The notes beneath the pieces were generated by a model. The model saw nothing but the letters and a program-made list of their open reading frames with translations, searched no databases and was not told the origin of the DNA. A program made the translations under genes and the position numbers. A stretch of DNA of 64,000 bases, from positions 20,305 through 84,304 of the forward strand of contig NZ_QFWX01000009.1 in assembly GCF_003344045.1 (NCBI RefSeq), given 5' to 3'. Source of the stretch: Marinobacter vulgaris. GTDB taxonomy: Bacteria; Pseudomonadota; Gammaproteobacteria; Pseudomonadales; Oleiphilaceae. Shown piece after piece: positions 1-8,102 of the stretch (position 1 is its first letter; every line of letters starts with the position of its first letter).

Positions 1-1703
1 GGGGAGCCCAGGTTGAAGGTTTCCCCGGCCTCTTCGTGCGCCTCCCTCTCCAGCTCTGCCATACGCTCGGCGAGTTCCTGACTGTGCTTGCGCAGGGTGC
101 TGGCGCTGATCATGGCGCCTCTCTGTTCCATCCGCGACAGCACCGGTACCAGCGGCAGATCAATGTTTTCGTAGACCTCCCTCAGGCGACCGGTTTGCTC
201 CAGTTGCGGTCGCAACACCTGGTGCAGGCGCAGGGTGATGTCGGCGTCCTCGGCGGCGTAAGGGCCGGCCTGCTCCAGGCTCACCTGGTTGAAGGTCAAC
301 TGCTTGGCGCCCTTTCCGGCAATGGATTCAAAAGTGATGGTCTGTTCGCCCAGGTACTGCATGGCCAGGGAGTTCATGTCGTGGCGTGAGCCCACCGAGT
401 TGAGGACGTAGGACTCCAGCATGGTGTCCTCGGCGATGCCATCCAGGTCAATGCCATGATTGGCCAGTACGTTTTTGTCGTACTTGAGGTTCTGTCCGAG
501 TTTGGCTTTTTCCGGGTTTTCCAGTAGCGGTTTCAGCTGACGCAGTACGGCGTCCCTGTCCAGTTGTTCCGGGGCCCCCATGTAGTCATGGCCCAGGGGG
601 ACATAAGAGGCTTCGCCAGGCTCGATGGCGAAGGAAACGCCAACGATTTGCGCATCCATATAACGCAGGCTGGTGGTTTCAGTGTCAAAAGCGAAGAGGG
701 AGGCCCTGCTTAGGCGGTCAATCCAGTCGTCCAGTTCTGACTGGTCGGTGACTACCGAGTACTTTTTCTCTGTTGCAGGACCGGTTTTGCCGTCGTTTTT
801 CCCGACCTCGCCAGTCTCCTGGCTGGCAGAGGCCTTGCCGTCCCCGTTCTCGAGTTCGGCAATCCAGGAACGGAGCTCGTACTCACGGAACAGTTCAAGC
901 AGCTGGTCGTCGTCCTGGGTTCGCAGCTTGAGATCTTCCAGTCCGAACTCTAGATCCACATCGGTTTTGATCGTGGCCAGTTCGCGACTCAGCGGCAGGG
1001 TTTCTTTGGCTTCCCGAAGGTATTCGCCAATCTTCCCCTTGACCTCGTCGGCGTGTTCAATGATTTCGTCGAGATCGTCCCAGGTCTGCAACCATTTGAC
1101 GGCGGTTTTCGGGCCGCACTTGTTCACGCCGGGAATGTTGTCCACCTTGTCGCCTACCAGCGCCAGGTAATCCACGATCTGTTCCGGGGCAATGCCAAAT
1201 TTTTCCACCACGCCATCCCGGTCCATGCGGGTGTCCGTCATGGTGTTGATCAGGGTGACGTGGTCGCTGACCAGTTGCGCCATGTCCTTGTCGCCGGTGG
1301 AGATTACTACGTCAATGCCCTTGCTGGTGGCTTCATCCGCCAGGGTGCCGATCACGTCGTCAGCCTCCACGCCACTGACTATCAGCAGCGGCAGCCCCAT
1401 GGCACGGACCATGTCGTGGATTGGCTGGATCTGCACAGCCAGGTCGTCGGGCATGGGCGGACGGGTTGCCTTGTAGTCTTCGTAGAGGTCATTGCGGAAA
1501 GTCTTGCCCTTGGCATCAAACACCACCACCATTTTCGAACCTGGAAAGTCCTGTTCCAGTTTCCGGATCATGCTGATAACGCCCTTGATGGCTCCGGTAG
1601 GATGTCCCTTGCTGGTCATCAGGGGAGGCAGCGCGTGATAGGCCCGGAAGAGGTACGACGAACCGTCTACGAGAACCACGGGCGGAGTTTGCTGTTGTGT
1701 CAT
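1..1703 (-). CDS. polA: DNA polymerase I, N-terminal part (cut by window edge)
   Basis: Replication and repair polymerase that removes RNA primers and fills gaps. The start is the ATG read on the minus strand at 1703 (protein begins MTQQQTPPVVLVDGSS). The first ~290 residues are the 5'-nuclease domain, with VLVDGSSYLFRAYHALPPL near the N-terminus and the SKGHPTGAIKG motif. This is followed by the 3'-5' exonuclease-like domain. The frame runs off position 1 in a stretch resembling AGEEFNLSSP of E. coli Pol I, so only the very start of the polymerase domain is present (about 567 codons of an expected ~900). Transcribed away from the DUF2782 gene that starts at 1827. Family assignment is firm; the C-terminal half cannot be judged. 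Confidence 0.95.
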   Translation of the reverse strand, partial: MTQQQTPPVVLVDGSSYLFRAYHALPPLMTSKGHPTGAIKGVISMIRKLEQDFPGSKMVVVFDAKGKTFRNDLYEDYKATRPPMPDDLAVQIQPIHDMVRAMGLPLLIVSGVEADDVIGTLADEATSKGIDVVISTGDKDMAQLVSDHVTLINTMTDTRMDRDGVVEKFGIAPEQIVDYLALVGDKVDNIPGVNKCGPKTAVKWLQTWDDLDEIIEHADEVKGKIGEYLREAKETLPLSRELATIKTDVDLEFGLEDLKLRTQDDDQLLELFREYELRSWIAELENGDGKASASQETGEVGKNDGKTGPATEKKYSVVTDQSELDDWIDRLSRASLFAFDTETTSLRYMDAQIVGVSFAIEPGEASYVPLGHDYMGAPEQLDRDAVLRQLKPLLENPEKAKLGQNLKYDKNVLANHGIDLDGIAEDTMLESYVLNSVGSRHDMNSLAMQYLGEQTITFESIAGKGAKQLTFNQVSLEQAGPYAAEDADITLRLHQVLRPQLEQTGRLREVYENIDLPLVPVLSRMEQRGAMISASTLRKHSQELAERMAELEREAHEEAGETFNLGS

Positions 1704-1826
1704 ATCAAAACGGATCCGGATTCTGATTGAAGCGTTGAATGGCTTGTGCAACTCTGACACTACGCCGGCATTGGTTCACAGTGTCAGGGCGGCTTTTAGC
1801 GTCCTTAAACAGAGTGGAAGAGTAAC

Positions 1827-2168
1827 ATGAAAATGAAATGTATCGCCTGCTGGGGTCTTGCGTTAAGTGGCTTGTCGGGGCTTGTGACAGCACAGGATGG
1901 CCTGGACGACCGTGATATTGTCCAGACGCCCCAGGCGCCTCTGGTGGTTTCCGACTACCAGCCCTCCGCCGACGGCCCCCAGATTGTTATCCGCCCCGGA
2001 GAACAGGAGGTCTTTTATGAATACCGTGTGAACGGTCAGCTGATGGAAATCAAGGTGGTACCCGAAGTAGGGCCAGAGTACTACCTCGTGCCAGCAGAGG
2101 GCGGCGGATGGATCCGCGAGAATGAGACCGACATGCTGGTACCAAGCTGGGTTATCTTCAGCTGGTAA
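1827..2168 (+). CDS. DUF2782 family small secreted protein
   Basis: 113-residue exported protein of unknown function. Residues 1-22 form a signal peptide (hydrophobic GLALSGLSGLVTA, then cleavage before QDGLDD). The mature part is short, acidic and beta-rich, with the family-like segments QIVIRPGEQEVFYEYRVNG and MEIKVVPEVGPEYYLV. Proteins of this family are typically encoded beside polA in Pseudomonas and Marinobacter, which is the arrangement here (divergent, 123 bp apart). The function is not known. Assignment rests on my recollection of the family pattern; a periplasmic or outer-membrane location is inferred from the signal peptide. Confidence 0.75.
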   Translation: MKMKCIACWGLALSGLSGLVTAQDGLDDRDIVQTPQAPLVVSDYQPSADGPQIVIRPGEQEVFYEYRVNGQLMEIKVVPEVGPEYYLVPAEGGGWIRENETDMLVPSWVIFSW

Positions 2169-2304
2169 TTGATTATGCGGTTTAGTATGAACATTCTAAT
2201 TTTAAACCGTAGTCTTACCCATGTGATCACAAGACGGCACAGATTCCCTGGCCGCGACGATGCAACTTTTCATATTTCGCATCCACAAACTAAGGAGATC
2301 CATC

Positions 2305-2727
2305 ATGGGTAAACTCAAGAGCTATCAAGAACAACTTCAGGACATGGTAGAAAAAGGCATCAATGCTGCAGAAGAGCAGCAGAAGAAGCTGGCTTCCAAG
2401 CCTTTCGAGTATGCTGAAAAGCTGGAGTCAGGTGCACGCGAATATAGCGTCAAGGACCTGCGTACCCGTTACTACGGTTACAGTGAAAGTCTGTTTGACC
2501 AGTTGCGTAACCTGAACAGTCGTGTCGGCAGTTTCGCGGCCGATCTGGTTGCCAAGCTGGAGAAAGAAGCAGCTGAAGGTGCAGATACCGTTGCCGACGC
2601 AGCGGACGAAGTGACCAGCGTTGCCCAGTCAACCAAGGCCACTGCCCAGGCCAAGAAGCCGGCTGCACGCAAGACTACTGCACGCAAAAGCACCAGCACT
2701 ACCAAGAGTGATTCCGCCACTGCCTGA
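2305..2727 (+). CDS. Phasin-like protein with basic histone-H1-like tail
   Basis: About 140 residues. The ATG at 2305 is preferred because AAGGAG lies at 2292-2297; an in-frame ATG at 2260 has no ribosome binding site. Residues 1-85 are predicted helical and amphipathic (KSYQEQLQDMVEKGINAAEEQ, SLFDQLRNLNSRVGSFAADL), resembling phasins that coat polyhydroxyalkanoate granules. The last ~35 residues are a Lys/Ala/Thr-rich tail (KKPAARKTTARKST) of the kind found in AlgP/H1-like proteins and in PHA granule proteins that bind DNA. No PHA synthase gene is in the window, so a granule role is only an inference. A nucleoid-associated function is the main alternative. Monocistronic, ending in the terminator at 2753-2781. 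Confidence 0.55.
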   Translation: MGKLKSYQEQLQDMVEKGINAAEEQQKKLASKPFEYAEKLESGAREYSVKDLRTRYYGYSESLFDQLRNLNSRVGSFAADLVAKLEKEAAEGADTVADAADEVTSVAQSTKATAQAKKPAARKTTARKSTSTTKSDSATA

Positions 2728-2752
2728 TTGGCAAACGGAAAAGCTCAAACAG

Positions 2753-2781
2753 AAAAGGTCACCCCTGAGGTGACCTTTTTT
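2753..2781 (+). terminator. Rho-independent terminator of the phasin-like gene
   Basis: An 11-bp stem (AAAAGGTCACC paired with GGTGACCTTTT) with a 4-nt loop and a run of T, starting 26 nt after the stop codon at 2727. Confidence 0.85.
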
Positions 2782-2822
2782 GTGTCTGTGATTGTGGCTG
2801 CGCTCTGTCTCGTGGGCTGCTG

Positions 2823-3470
2823 TTATTTTTTCGCCTCGTCCGGGTCCAGCGGTATCGTTCGTTTTTCGCCGGTTATCTCCTCAAGCCGTTCAATATCTTC
2901 CTCAAACCGGTTCTGCAAAGCCTTGATGTCGGCATTCTGGGCATTGATTTCCCGCTCGATATCCCGAATCTGGGATTCCAGCCGCCTTATTTTCTCAAGA
3001 GTCGCTTGCGGAATGTCGCGGCCGGAGCGCTCAAGGTTGGCCGCCCGACTTTGCTCGTTGTCCAGCTGATTGTCGATAACAGAAATATTGCCCCTTTTGA
3101 GCTGGTTCAAGCCCTGCAGTTCACGGATCTTCCGGTGCATCGCGCGCACGGCTTCATCCGGATGACTGAAGCGCTCCAGAAGCTTGCGATCAAGCTCCCT
3201 TTGCCGTTTTTCCCGGGCCTGTTGACGCTCTTGCGCTTCCCTGGCGGCAATTTCCTCATCGGTCGGTTCGGGGTCGATGGTTTCAATCACGCGACCGTTC
3301 TTGCTGAGGATGTCATAGCCCCGCTTGGAGGCTTCCTGGGGGATGGTATTACTGATAACAACCTGGCCATTTTCATCCATGTAACGGTACATCCGGGCTT
3401 CCGCAACGGTGGCTATCGTCAGTGTAGCCACAGCAGAGACGGCGATTGAAAACCTGGTCAGGCGGTTCAT
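2823..3470 (-). CDS. DUF4124 domain protein, exported, with long coiled coil
   Basis: About 215 residues starting at MNRLTRFS (ATG at 3470); an upstream in-frame ATG at 3491 would add seven residues before the signal peptide. A signal peptide (RFSIAVSAVATLTIATVAEA) is followed by the short DUF4124 beta unit (RMYRYMDENGQVVISNTIPQ), then an Arg/Glu-rich coiled coil through most of the rest (AAREAQERQQAREKRQRELDR; QSRAANLERSGRD; RRLESQIRDIEREINAQNADIKAL). DUF4124 proteins are periplasmic and of unknown function. It lies 83 bp from the start of pyrE on the same strand and may be cotranscribed or independent. No ligand or partner can be deduced. Confidence 0.7.
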   Translation of the reverse strand: MNRLTRFSIAVSAVATLTIATVAEARMYRYMDENGQVVISNTIPQEASKRGYDILSKNGRVIETIDPEPTDEEIAAREAQERQQAREKRQRELDRKLLERFSHPDEAVRAMHRKIRELQGLNQLKRGNISVIDNQLDNEQSRAANLERSGRDIPQATLEKIRRLESQIRDIEREINAQNADIKALQNRFEEDIERLEEITGEKRTIPLDPDEAKK

Positions 3471-3553
3471 GATGAAGGACTGGCACTCCACTAAAAACGG
3501 ATTAGGTCAGCTGGAAGCATAACAAAAGCTGGACGATAAACCATGCCCCGGTT

Positions 3554-4192
3554 TCAGACACCATACTCATTCCGGTACGCTGCGACTTTTTCAGCATGTC
3601 CATCAAATTCCGGCCTGTTCTGAAGGTAGTCAAGCACCTGGTCAAGTGTGATAATGCTGACAACCGGTATGCCGAACTGCTTTTTCACTTCCTGTATTGC
3701 GGACAGTTCCCCAGCACCTCGTTCCTGGCGATCGAGAGCGATCAGAACTCCGGCGGCTTCTGCGCCTGCTCCGCGAATAATCTCTATGGATTCCCGGATA
3801 GCGGTGCCTGCGGTGATGACGTCGTCAACAATCAATACCTTTCCGCCAAGGGGGGCGCCGACGATATTGCCGCCTTCGCCGTGGTCCTTCTTTTCTTTGC
3901 GGTTGAATGCAAAAGGTTTGTTGATGCCATCCGCTGCCAGAGCCATGGCGGTGACCGTTGCCAACGGAATGCCCTTATAGGCAGGGCCGAAAATAATGTC
4001 ATAATTCAGCTTGCTGCGTTGTAGTGCAGCGGCATAGGCCTTGCTTAGCTCAAGCAGATCCTCACCGGTATTGAACAGCCCCGCATTGAAAAAGTAGGGA
4101 CTGGTACGGCCGGATTTGAGCGTAAATTCGCCAAAACGAAGAACATTACGGCGGATGGCAAATTCAATAAACTGTTGCTGATAGTCGTGCAT
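3554..4192 (-). CDS. pyrE: Orotate phosphoribosyltransferase
   Basis: Converts orotate plus PRPP to OMP in de novo pyrimidine synthesis; cytoplasmic dimer. The 212-residue length matches the family. The PRPP-binding motif [13 protein letters not shown] is at about 118-130, the flexible-loop segment [13 protein letters not shown] at about 96-108, and [11 protein letters not shown] at about 69-79. The protein begins [13 protein letters not shown], as in Pseudomonas. Divergent from crc with 81 bp between them, the arrangement seen in pseudomonads. Confidence 0.97.
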   Translation of the reverse strand: MHDYQQQFIEFAIRRNVLRFGEFTLKSGRTSPYFFNAGLFNTGEDLLELSKAYAAALQRSKLNYDIIFGPAYKGIPLATVTAMALAADGINKPFAFNRKEKKDHGEGGNIVGAPLGGKVLIVDDVITAGTAIRESIEIIRGAGAEAAGVLIALDRQERGAGELSAIQEVKKQFGIPVVSIITLDQVLDYLQNRPEFDGHAEKVAAYRNEYGV

Positions 4193-4273
4193 GACAGGGC
4201 TTCTGGCGGGTGTGGATCTTTAATTAACGCGTAAAACCGGTATCATACACACAAACCGAATCAGGGAACACGT

Positions 4274-5080
4274 ATGCGGGTAGTATCAATCAGCGTCAAC
4301 GGTCTGGCCCAGGCTGTTGAGAAAGGTTTCTTTGAATGGCTGGCCAGGCAAGATGCTGACGTGGTCTGCGTTCAGGACCACCGCATGCGGGCCTACGAGA
4401 TCGAGGATTACAACCTGATCCCGGAGGGTTACGAGGCCTATTTCATTGATGGCGAGCGCAATGAGGACGGTGGTGTGGGTATCTACACCCGCCACTTTCC
4501 CAAAGCGATCATGTATGGCTTTGCCAATGAGCAGGCAGACCGCGAGGGCCGCTTCATTCAGGCGGATTTCGACAAGGTGTCTGTTGCCAGCGTTCTTTCC
4601 CCCTGCGCTTTGGGCCGGGAGGAGGAACTGATTGGTGACGATGACCTGACTGTGCTTGATCACAAAGACGATTTCATGGAAGCCTTTGGCCTGCATATGC
4701 AGAAAACCCTGCGCAAGCGCAGGCAGTTCATCTTCTGCGCCAACTTGCAGACCGCCCATCACGTAACCGATGCCAGCCCGCTTTATCACAAGCTGGACTT
4801 CTCCGGATTTCTGCCCCACGAAAGGGCATGGCTGGATCGTCTTTTTGATGAAATGGGCTGTATTGACGCGTTCCGTGATATCAACAAGCAGAGCAATCAG
4901 TTCACCTGGTGGCCCGAGCAGGCCGAAGGTTCCCGCAGGAACGCCGGTATCCGTGTCGACTACCAGCTGTTGACACCGGGGATCCGCAAGACCGTGCGCG
5001 ACGGTTGGATTGATGACAGCACCCGCTTCTCCGATCACGCACCGGTGATCATGGATTACGACATAGAGATCGGACAGTAG
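4274..5080 (+). CDS. crc: Catabolite repression control protein Crc (ExoIII-fold pseudo-enzyme)
   Basis: 268-residue endonuclease/exonuclease/phosphatase-fold protein. In pseudomonads Crc stabilises Hfq on A-rich mRNA leaders to repress use of secondary carbon sources. The fold is intact (ISVNG at 6-10, EGRFIQADFDKVSVAS at 91-106, RVDYQLLTPG at 227-236, SDHAPVI at 253-259). Residues needed for ExoIII catalysis are changed: the metal-binding Glu is Asp35 (VCVQDHR), and the GDxN motif is replaced by CANLQ at 155-159. This is the pattern of Crc rather than of true exonuclease III. It sits divergent from pyrE, as in Pseudomonas, and the cbrAB-crcZ locus that would antagonise it is 30 kb away in the same window. 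The stop codon overlaps a REP-like element. Confidence 0.85.
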   Translation: MRVVSISVNGLAQAVEKGFFEWLARQDADVVCVQDHRMRAYEIEDYNLIPEGYEAYFIDGERNEDGGVGIYTRHFPKAIMYGFANEQADREGRFIQADFDKVSVASVLSPCALGREEELIGDDDLTVLDHKDDFMEAFGLHMQKTLRKRRQFIFCANLQTAHHVTDASPLYHKLDFSGFLPHERAWLDRLFDEMGCIDAFRDINKQSNQFTWWPEQAEGSRRNAGIRVDYQLLTPGIRKTVRDGWIDDSTRFSDHAPVIMDYDIEIGQ

Positions 5081-5108
5081 GTCGGATTAGCCAAAGGCGT
5101 AATCCGAC
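5077..5108 (+). repeat. REP-like palindrome with GTAG head
   Basis: The tetranucleotide GTAG (5077-5080, containing the crc stop codon) is followed by a near-perfect hairpin. GTCGGATTaGCC (5081-5092) pairs with GGCGtAATCCGAC (5096-5108) around an AAA loop. This layout matches REP sequences mobilised by RAYT (REP-associated tyrosine transposase) enzymes. It lies between the convergent genes crc and rph and could also act as a terminator, although no T run follows. I saw only this copy in the window. Confidence 0.6.
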
Positions 5109-5125
5109 AAACCGCTCCCGAAAGC

Positions 5126-5842
5126 TTAAACTCCCAAAGCCGCCTTCTGTACCTCAAACAACTGGCCAATACCCAGCTTGGCCAGTTTCAACATGCCGTC
5201 CAGTTCTTCCTGGGTAAACGGTGCAGCCTCTGCAGTTCCCTGAATCTCGATAAAGCCGCCCTGATCGGTCATGATCACATTCATGTCCGTTTCGGCTTCC
5301 GAATCCTCCGGATAATCGAGGTCCAGCACCGGCGAGCCCTTGTAAACCCCGACCGAGAAAGCCGCAACCATCTGCTTAAGCGGCGATTTCTTCAGCCGGC
5401 CCTCTTTCACCAGGTGATTCAGTGCGTCAACCAGCGCCACGCAACCCCCGGTGATCGCTGCCGTGCGGGTGCCACCATCGGCCTGAATGACATCGCAATC
5501 GATCGTAATGGAGTGCTCACCCAGGGCGCTCAGGTCAACGGCTGCCCGCAGGGAGCGACCGATCAGACGCTGGATTTCCACGGTGCGGCCACCCTGTTTG
5601 CCACGGGCCGCTTCCCGGCCCATGCGACTGCCGGTAGAGCGGGGCAGCATGCCATATTCAGCAGTGATCCAGCCCTTGCCTTCGCCGCGCAGGAACGGCG
5701 GGACTTTGTTTTCAATGGAGGCGGTGCAGATCACCTTGGTGTCACCAAACTCCACCAGCACGGAACCTTCGGCATGGCGGGTGTAGTGCCGTGTAATGCG
5801 AATATCTCGGGATTGTTCCGGCGTTCTTCCGCTCGGTCTCAT
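5126..5842 (-). CDS. rph: Ribonuclease PH
   Basis: Phosphorolytic 3'-5' exoribonuclease that trims tRNA 3' ends and degrades structured RNA; hexameric and cytoplasmic. The start is chosen at [14 protein letters not shown] (ATG at 5842, AGGA about 7 nt upstream); the ATG at 5848 is in frame but less likely. Family signatures: [28 protein letters not shown] and [15 protein letters not shown]. The length of about 238 residues is normal. Convergent with crc and divergent from yicC, which acts in related RNA metabolism. Confidence 0.97.
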   Translation of the reverse strand: MRPSGRTPEQSRDIRITRHYTRHAEGSVLVEFGDTKVICTASIENKVPPFLRGEGKGWITAEYGMLPRSTGSRMGREAARGKQGGRTVEIQRLIGRSLRAAVDLSALGEHSITIDCDVIQADGGTRTAAITGGCVALVDALNHLVKEGRLKKSPLKQMVAAFSVGVYKGSPVLDLDYPEDSEAETDMNVIMTDQGGFIEIQGTAEAAPFTQEELDGMLKLAKLGIGQLFEVQKAALGV

Positions 5843-6004
5843 AATCATTCCTGGTGTCGGTAGTGAGTGTCCGGGTGGTGACCCGGGTTATTTCAACAGT
5901 GAAAGACTGCGAAGTATAACACGCCGTTCGAGCCGTCTGTTCGCTGGGCCGGCAGTCACCCTGCTAAACTCAAGGTTCTGCTTCTTTGCAAACGCGGAGT
6001 CACC

Positions 6005-6871
6005 ATGATCAGAAGTATGACAGCCTTTGCGCGCCAGGATACCCAGGAAGACTGGGGCACACTCACCTGCGAGATTCGCACGGTCAACCATCGCTACCTG
6101 GAGCCGTCGTTCCGATTGCCCGAAGCGCTGCGGGAGCTGGAAAACAGTTTCCGTGAACGGCTACGCAAGCACCTGCGCCGGGGCAAGGTCGATGTGGCCA
6201 TTCGTATGCAGACAACGGAAACCGCTGCCCAGAGCTTCGAGATAGACGAGGATGTGGCCCGCGCCGTGAACGAGGCGGCGAATCACATCAACAGGATGTT
6301 GGATAACCCGGCGCACGTCAGTGCACTGGATGTTCTCAAGTGGCCCGGGGTGCTGGCCTCCACCGAGCAGGACTATGGCCCGGCGCGCCAGGCGGCAGGG
6401 GAGTTGTTTGAACGCACGCTGACAGAGCTTGTCACCGTCAGGGAGCGGGAAGGGGAACGTTTGCGCCCGCTGTTCGAAGACCGCCTGGCCACCATGGGCA
6501 AGCTGGTCGCCGAGGTGCGGGAGCGCATGCCGGAACTGATTCGCGCCCAGGAGGAGTACCTGAAAAACCGTTTTGAGCAAGCGAAGGTGGAGATCGACCC
6601 GGAGCGCATCGCCCAGGAAATGGTGATGCTGGCCCAGAAAAGTGACGTGGCCGAGGAGCTCGACCGGCTGGACGCCCACATCAGCGAAGTGTCGGAAACC
6701 CTTCAGGGTGACGAAGCCATCGGCCGGCGGCTGGATTTCCTGATGCAGGAGCTCAATCGCGAGGCCAACACCCTCAGCAGCAAAAGTATCGATGCCCGGG
6801 TGACCAGGGCCGCCGTGGATCTGAAAGTGCTCATCGAACAGATGCGCGAGCAGGTGCAGAACCTGGAGTAA
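6005..6871 (+). CDS. yicC: YicC family endoribonuclease
   Basis: 288 residues, full length for the family. The N-terminal YicC domain begins with the diagnostic MIRSMTAFAR and continues CEIRTVNHRYLEPSFRLPE. The C-terminal DUF1732 region carries EEYLKNRFEQAKVEIDPERIAQE, EELDRLDAHISE and GRRLDFLMQELNREANTLSSKS. E. coli YicC is an RNase that participates in sRNA turnover, so a role in RNA decay is the best guess. The neighbours rph (divergent) and gmk/rpoZ/spoT downstream form a conserved gammaproteobacterial block. Confidence 0.93.
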   Translation: MIRSMTAFARQDTQEDWGTLTCEIRTVNHRYLEPSFRLPEALRELENSFRERLRKHLRRGKVDVAIRMQTTETAAQSFEIDEDVARAVNEAANHINRMLDNPAHVSALDVLKWPGVLASTEQDYGPARQAAGELFERTLTELVTVREREGERLRPLFEDRLATMGKLVAEVRERMPELIRAQEEYLKNRFEQAKVEIDPERIAQEMVMLAQKSDVAEELDRLDAHISEVSETLQGDEAIGRRLDFLMQELNREANTLSSKSIDARVTRAAVDLKVLIEQMREQVQNLE

Positions 6872-6904
6872 CACTTGCCGGGTGCGGGCGGCGGGTAAAG
6901 GCCG

Positions 6905-7623
<719 letters not shown>

Positions 7624-7713
7624 GCAGGGTTTTAACTGTATACAAATTGAACCCGCGAGATTACACTACGCGGTCTGCTGAAATCAGTCATCATTGTTAT
7701 TGTCGGGGAAGTT

Positions 7714-7926
7714 ATGGCACGAGTTACCGTTGAAGATTGCCTTGAACACGTTGATAACCGCTTCCAGCTGGTTATGTTGGCGACCAAGCGCGCCCGCCAG
7801 ATCGCCACCAAAGGCTTCGAGCCGCTGGTTGCTCCGGAGAATGACAAGCCAACCGTCATTGCCCTGCGCGAAATCGCCGAAGGCAAGATTTCCCGTGATC
7901 TTCTCAAGGAAGATGACGAAGATTAA
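7714..7926 (+). CDS. rpoZ: RNA polymerase omega subunit
   Basis: Small RNAP subunit that helps assemble beta' and forms part of a ppGpp site on the enzyme. The 70-residue protein has the family core [20 protein letters not shown] and LATKRARQI at 1-32. It ends in an acidic tail (LLKEDDED) and lacks the longer C-terminal extension of E. coli omega (about 91 residues). Its own terminator follows at 8041-8068 before spoT, so spoT expression requires readthrough or its own promoter. Confidence 0.95.
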   Translation: MARVTVEDCLEHVDNRFQLVMLATKRARQIATKGFEPLVAPENDKPTVIALREIAEGKISRDLLKEDDED

Positions 7927-8040
7927 GGCTTGGGGCGGCATGAAACCGGATTATTTTCCGGCGGGCCGTCGAAAGCATTGAAATCTGTTCCTGCGGTTTT
8001 ATAGTGTATCTATAAGCATTACCGGAAGAACGTCGGAAGG

Positions 8041-8068
8041 ACCCGAATGCATGCATTCGGGTTTTTTT
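8041..8068 (+). terminator. Terminator between rpoZ and spoT
   Basis: A perfect 22-nt palindrome (ACCCGAATGCA and its complement) followed by seven T residues. It lies 114 nt after rpoZ and 34 nt before the spoT start. Confidence 0.85.
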
Positions 8069-8102
8069 ATCCCTGATATTTATGATTCCCCACGGAGGCG
8101 CG

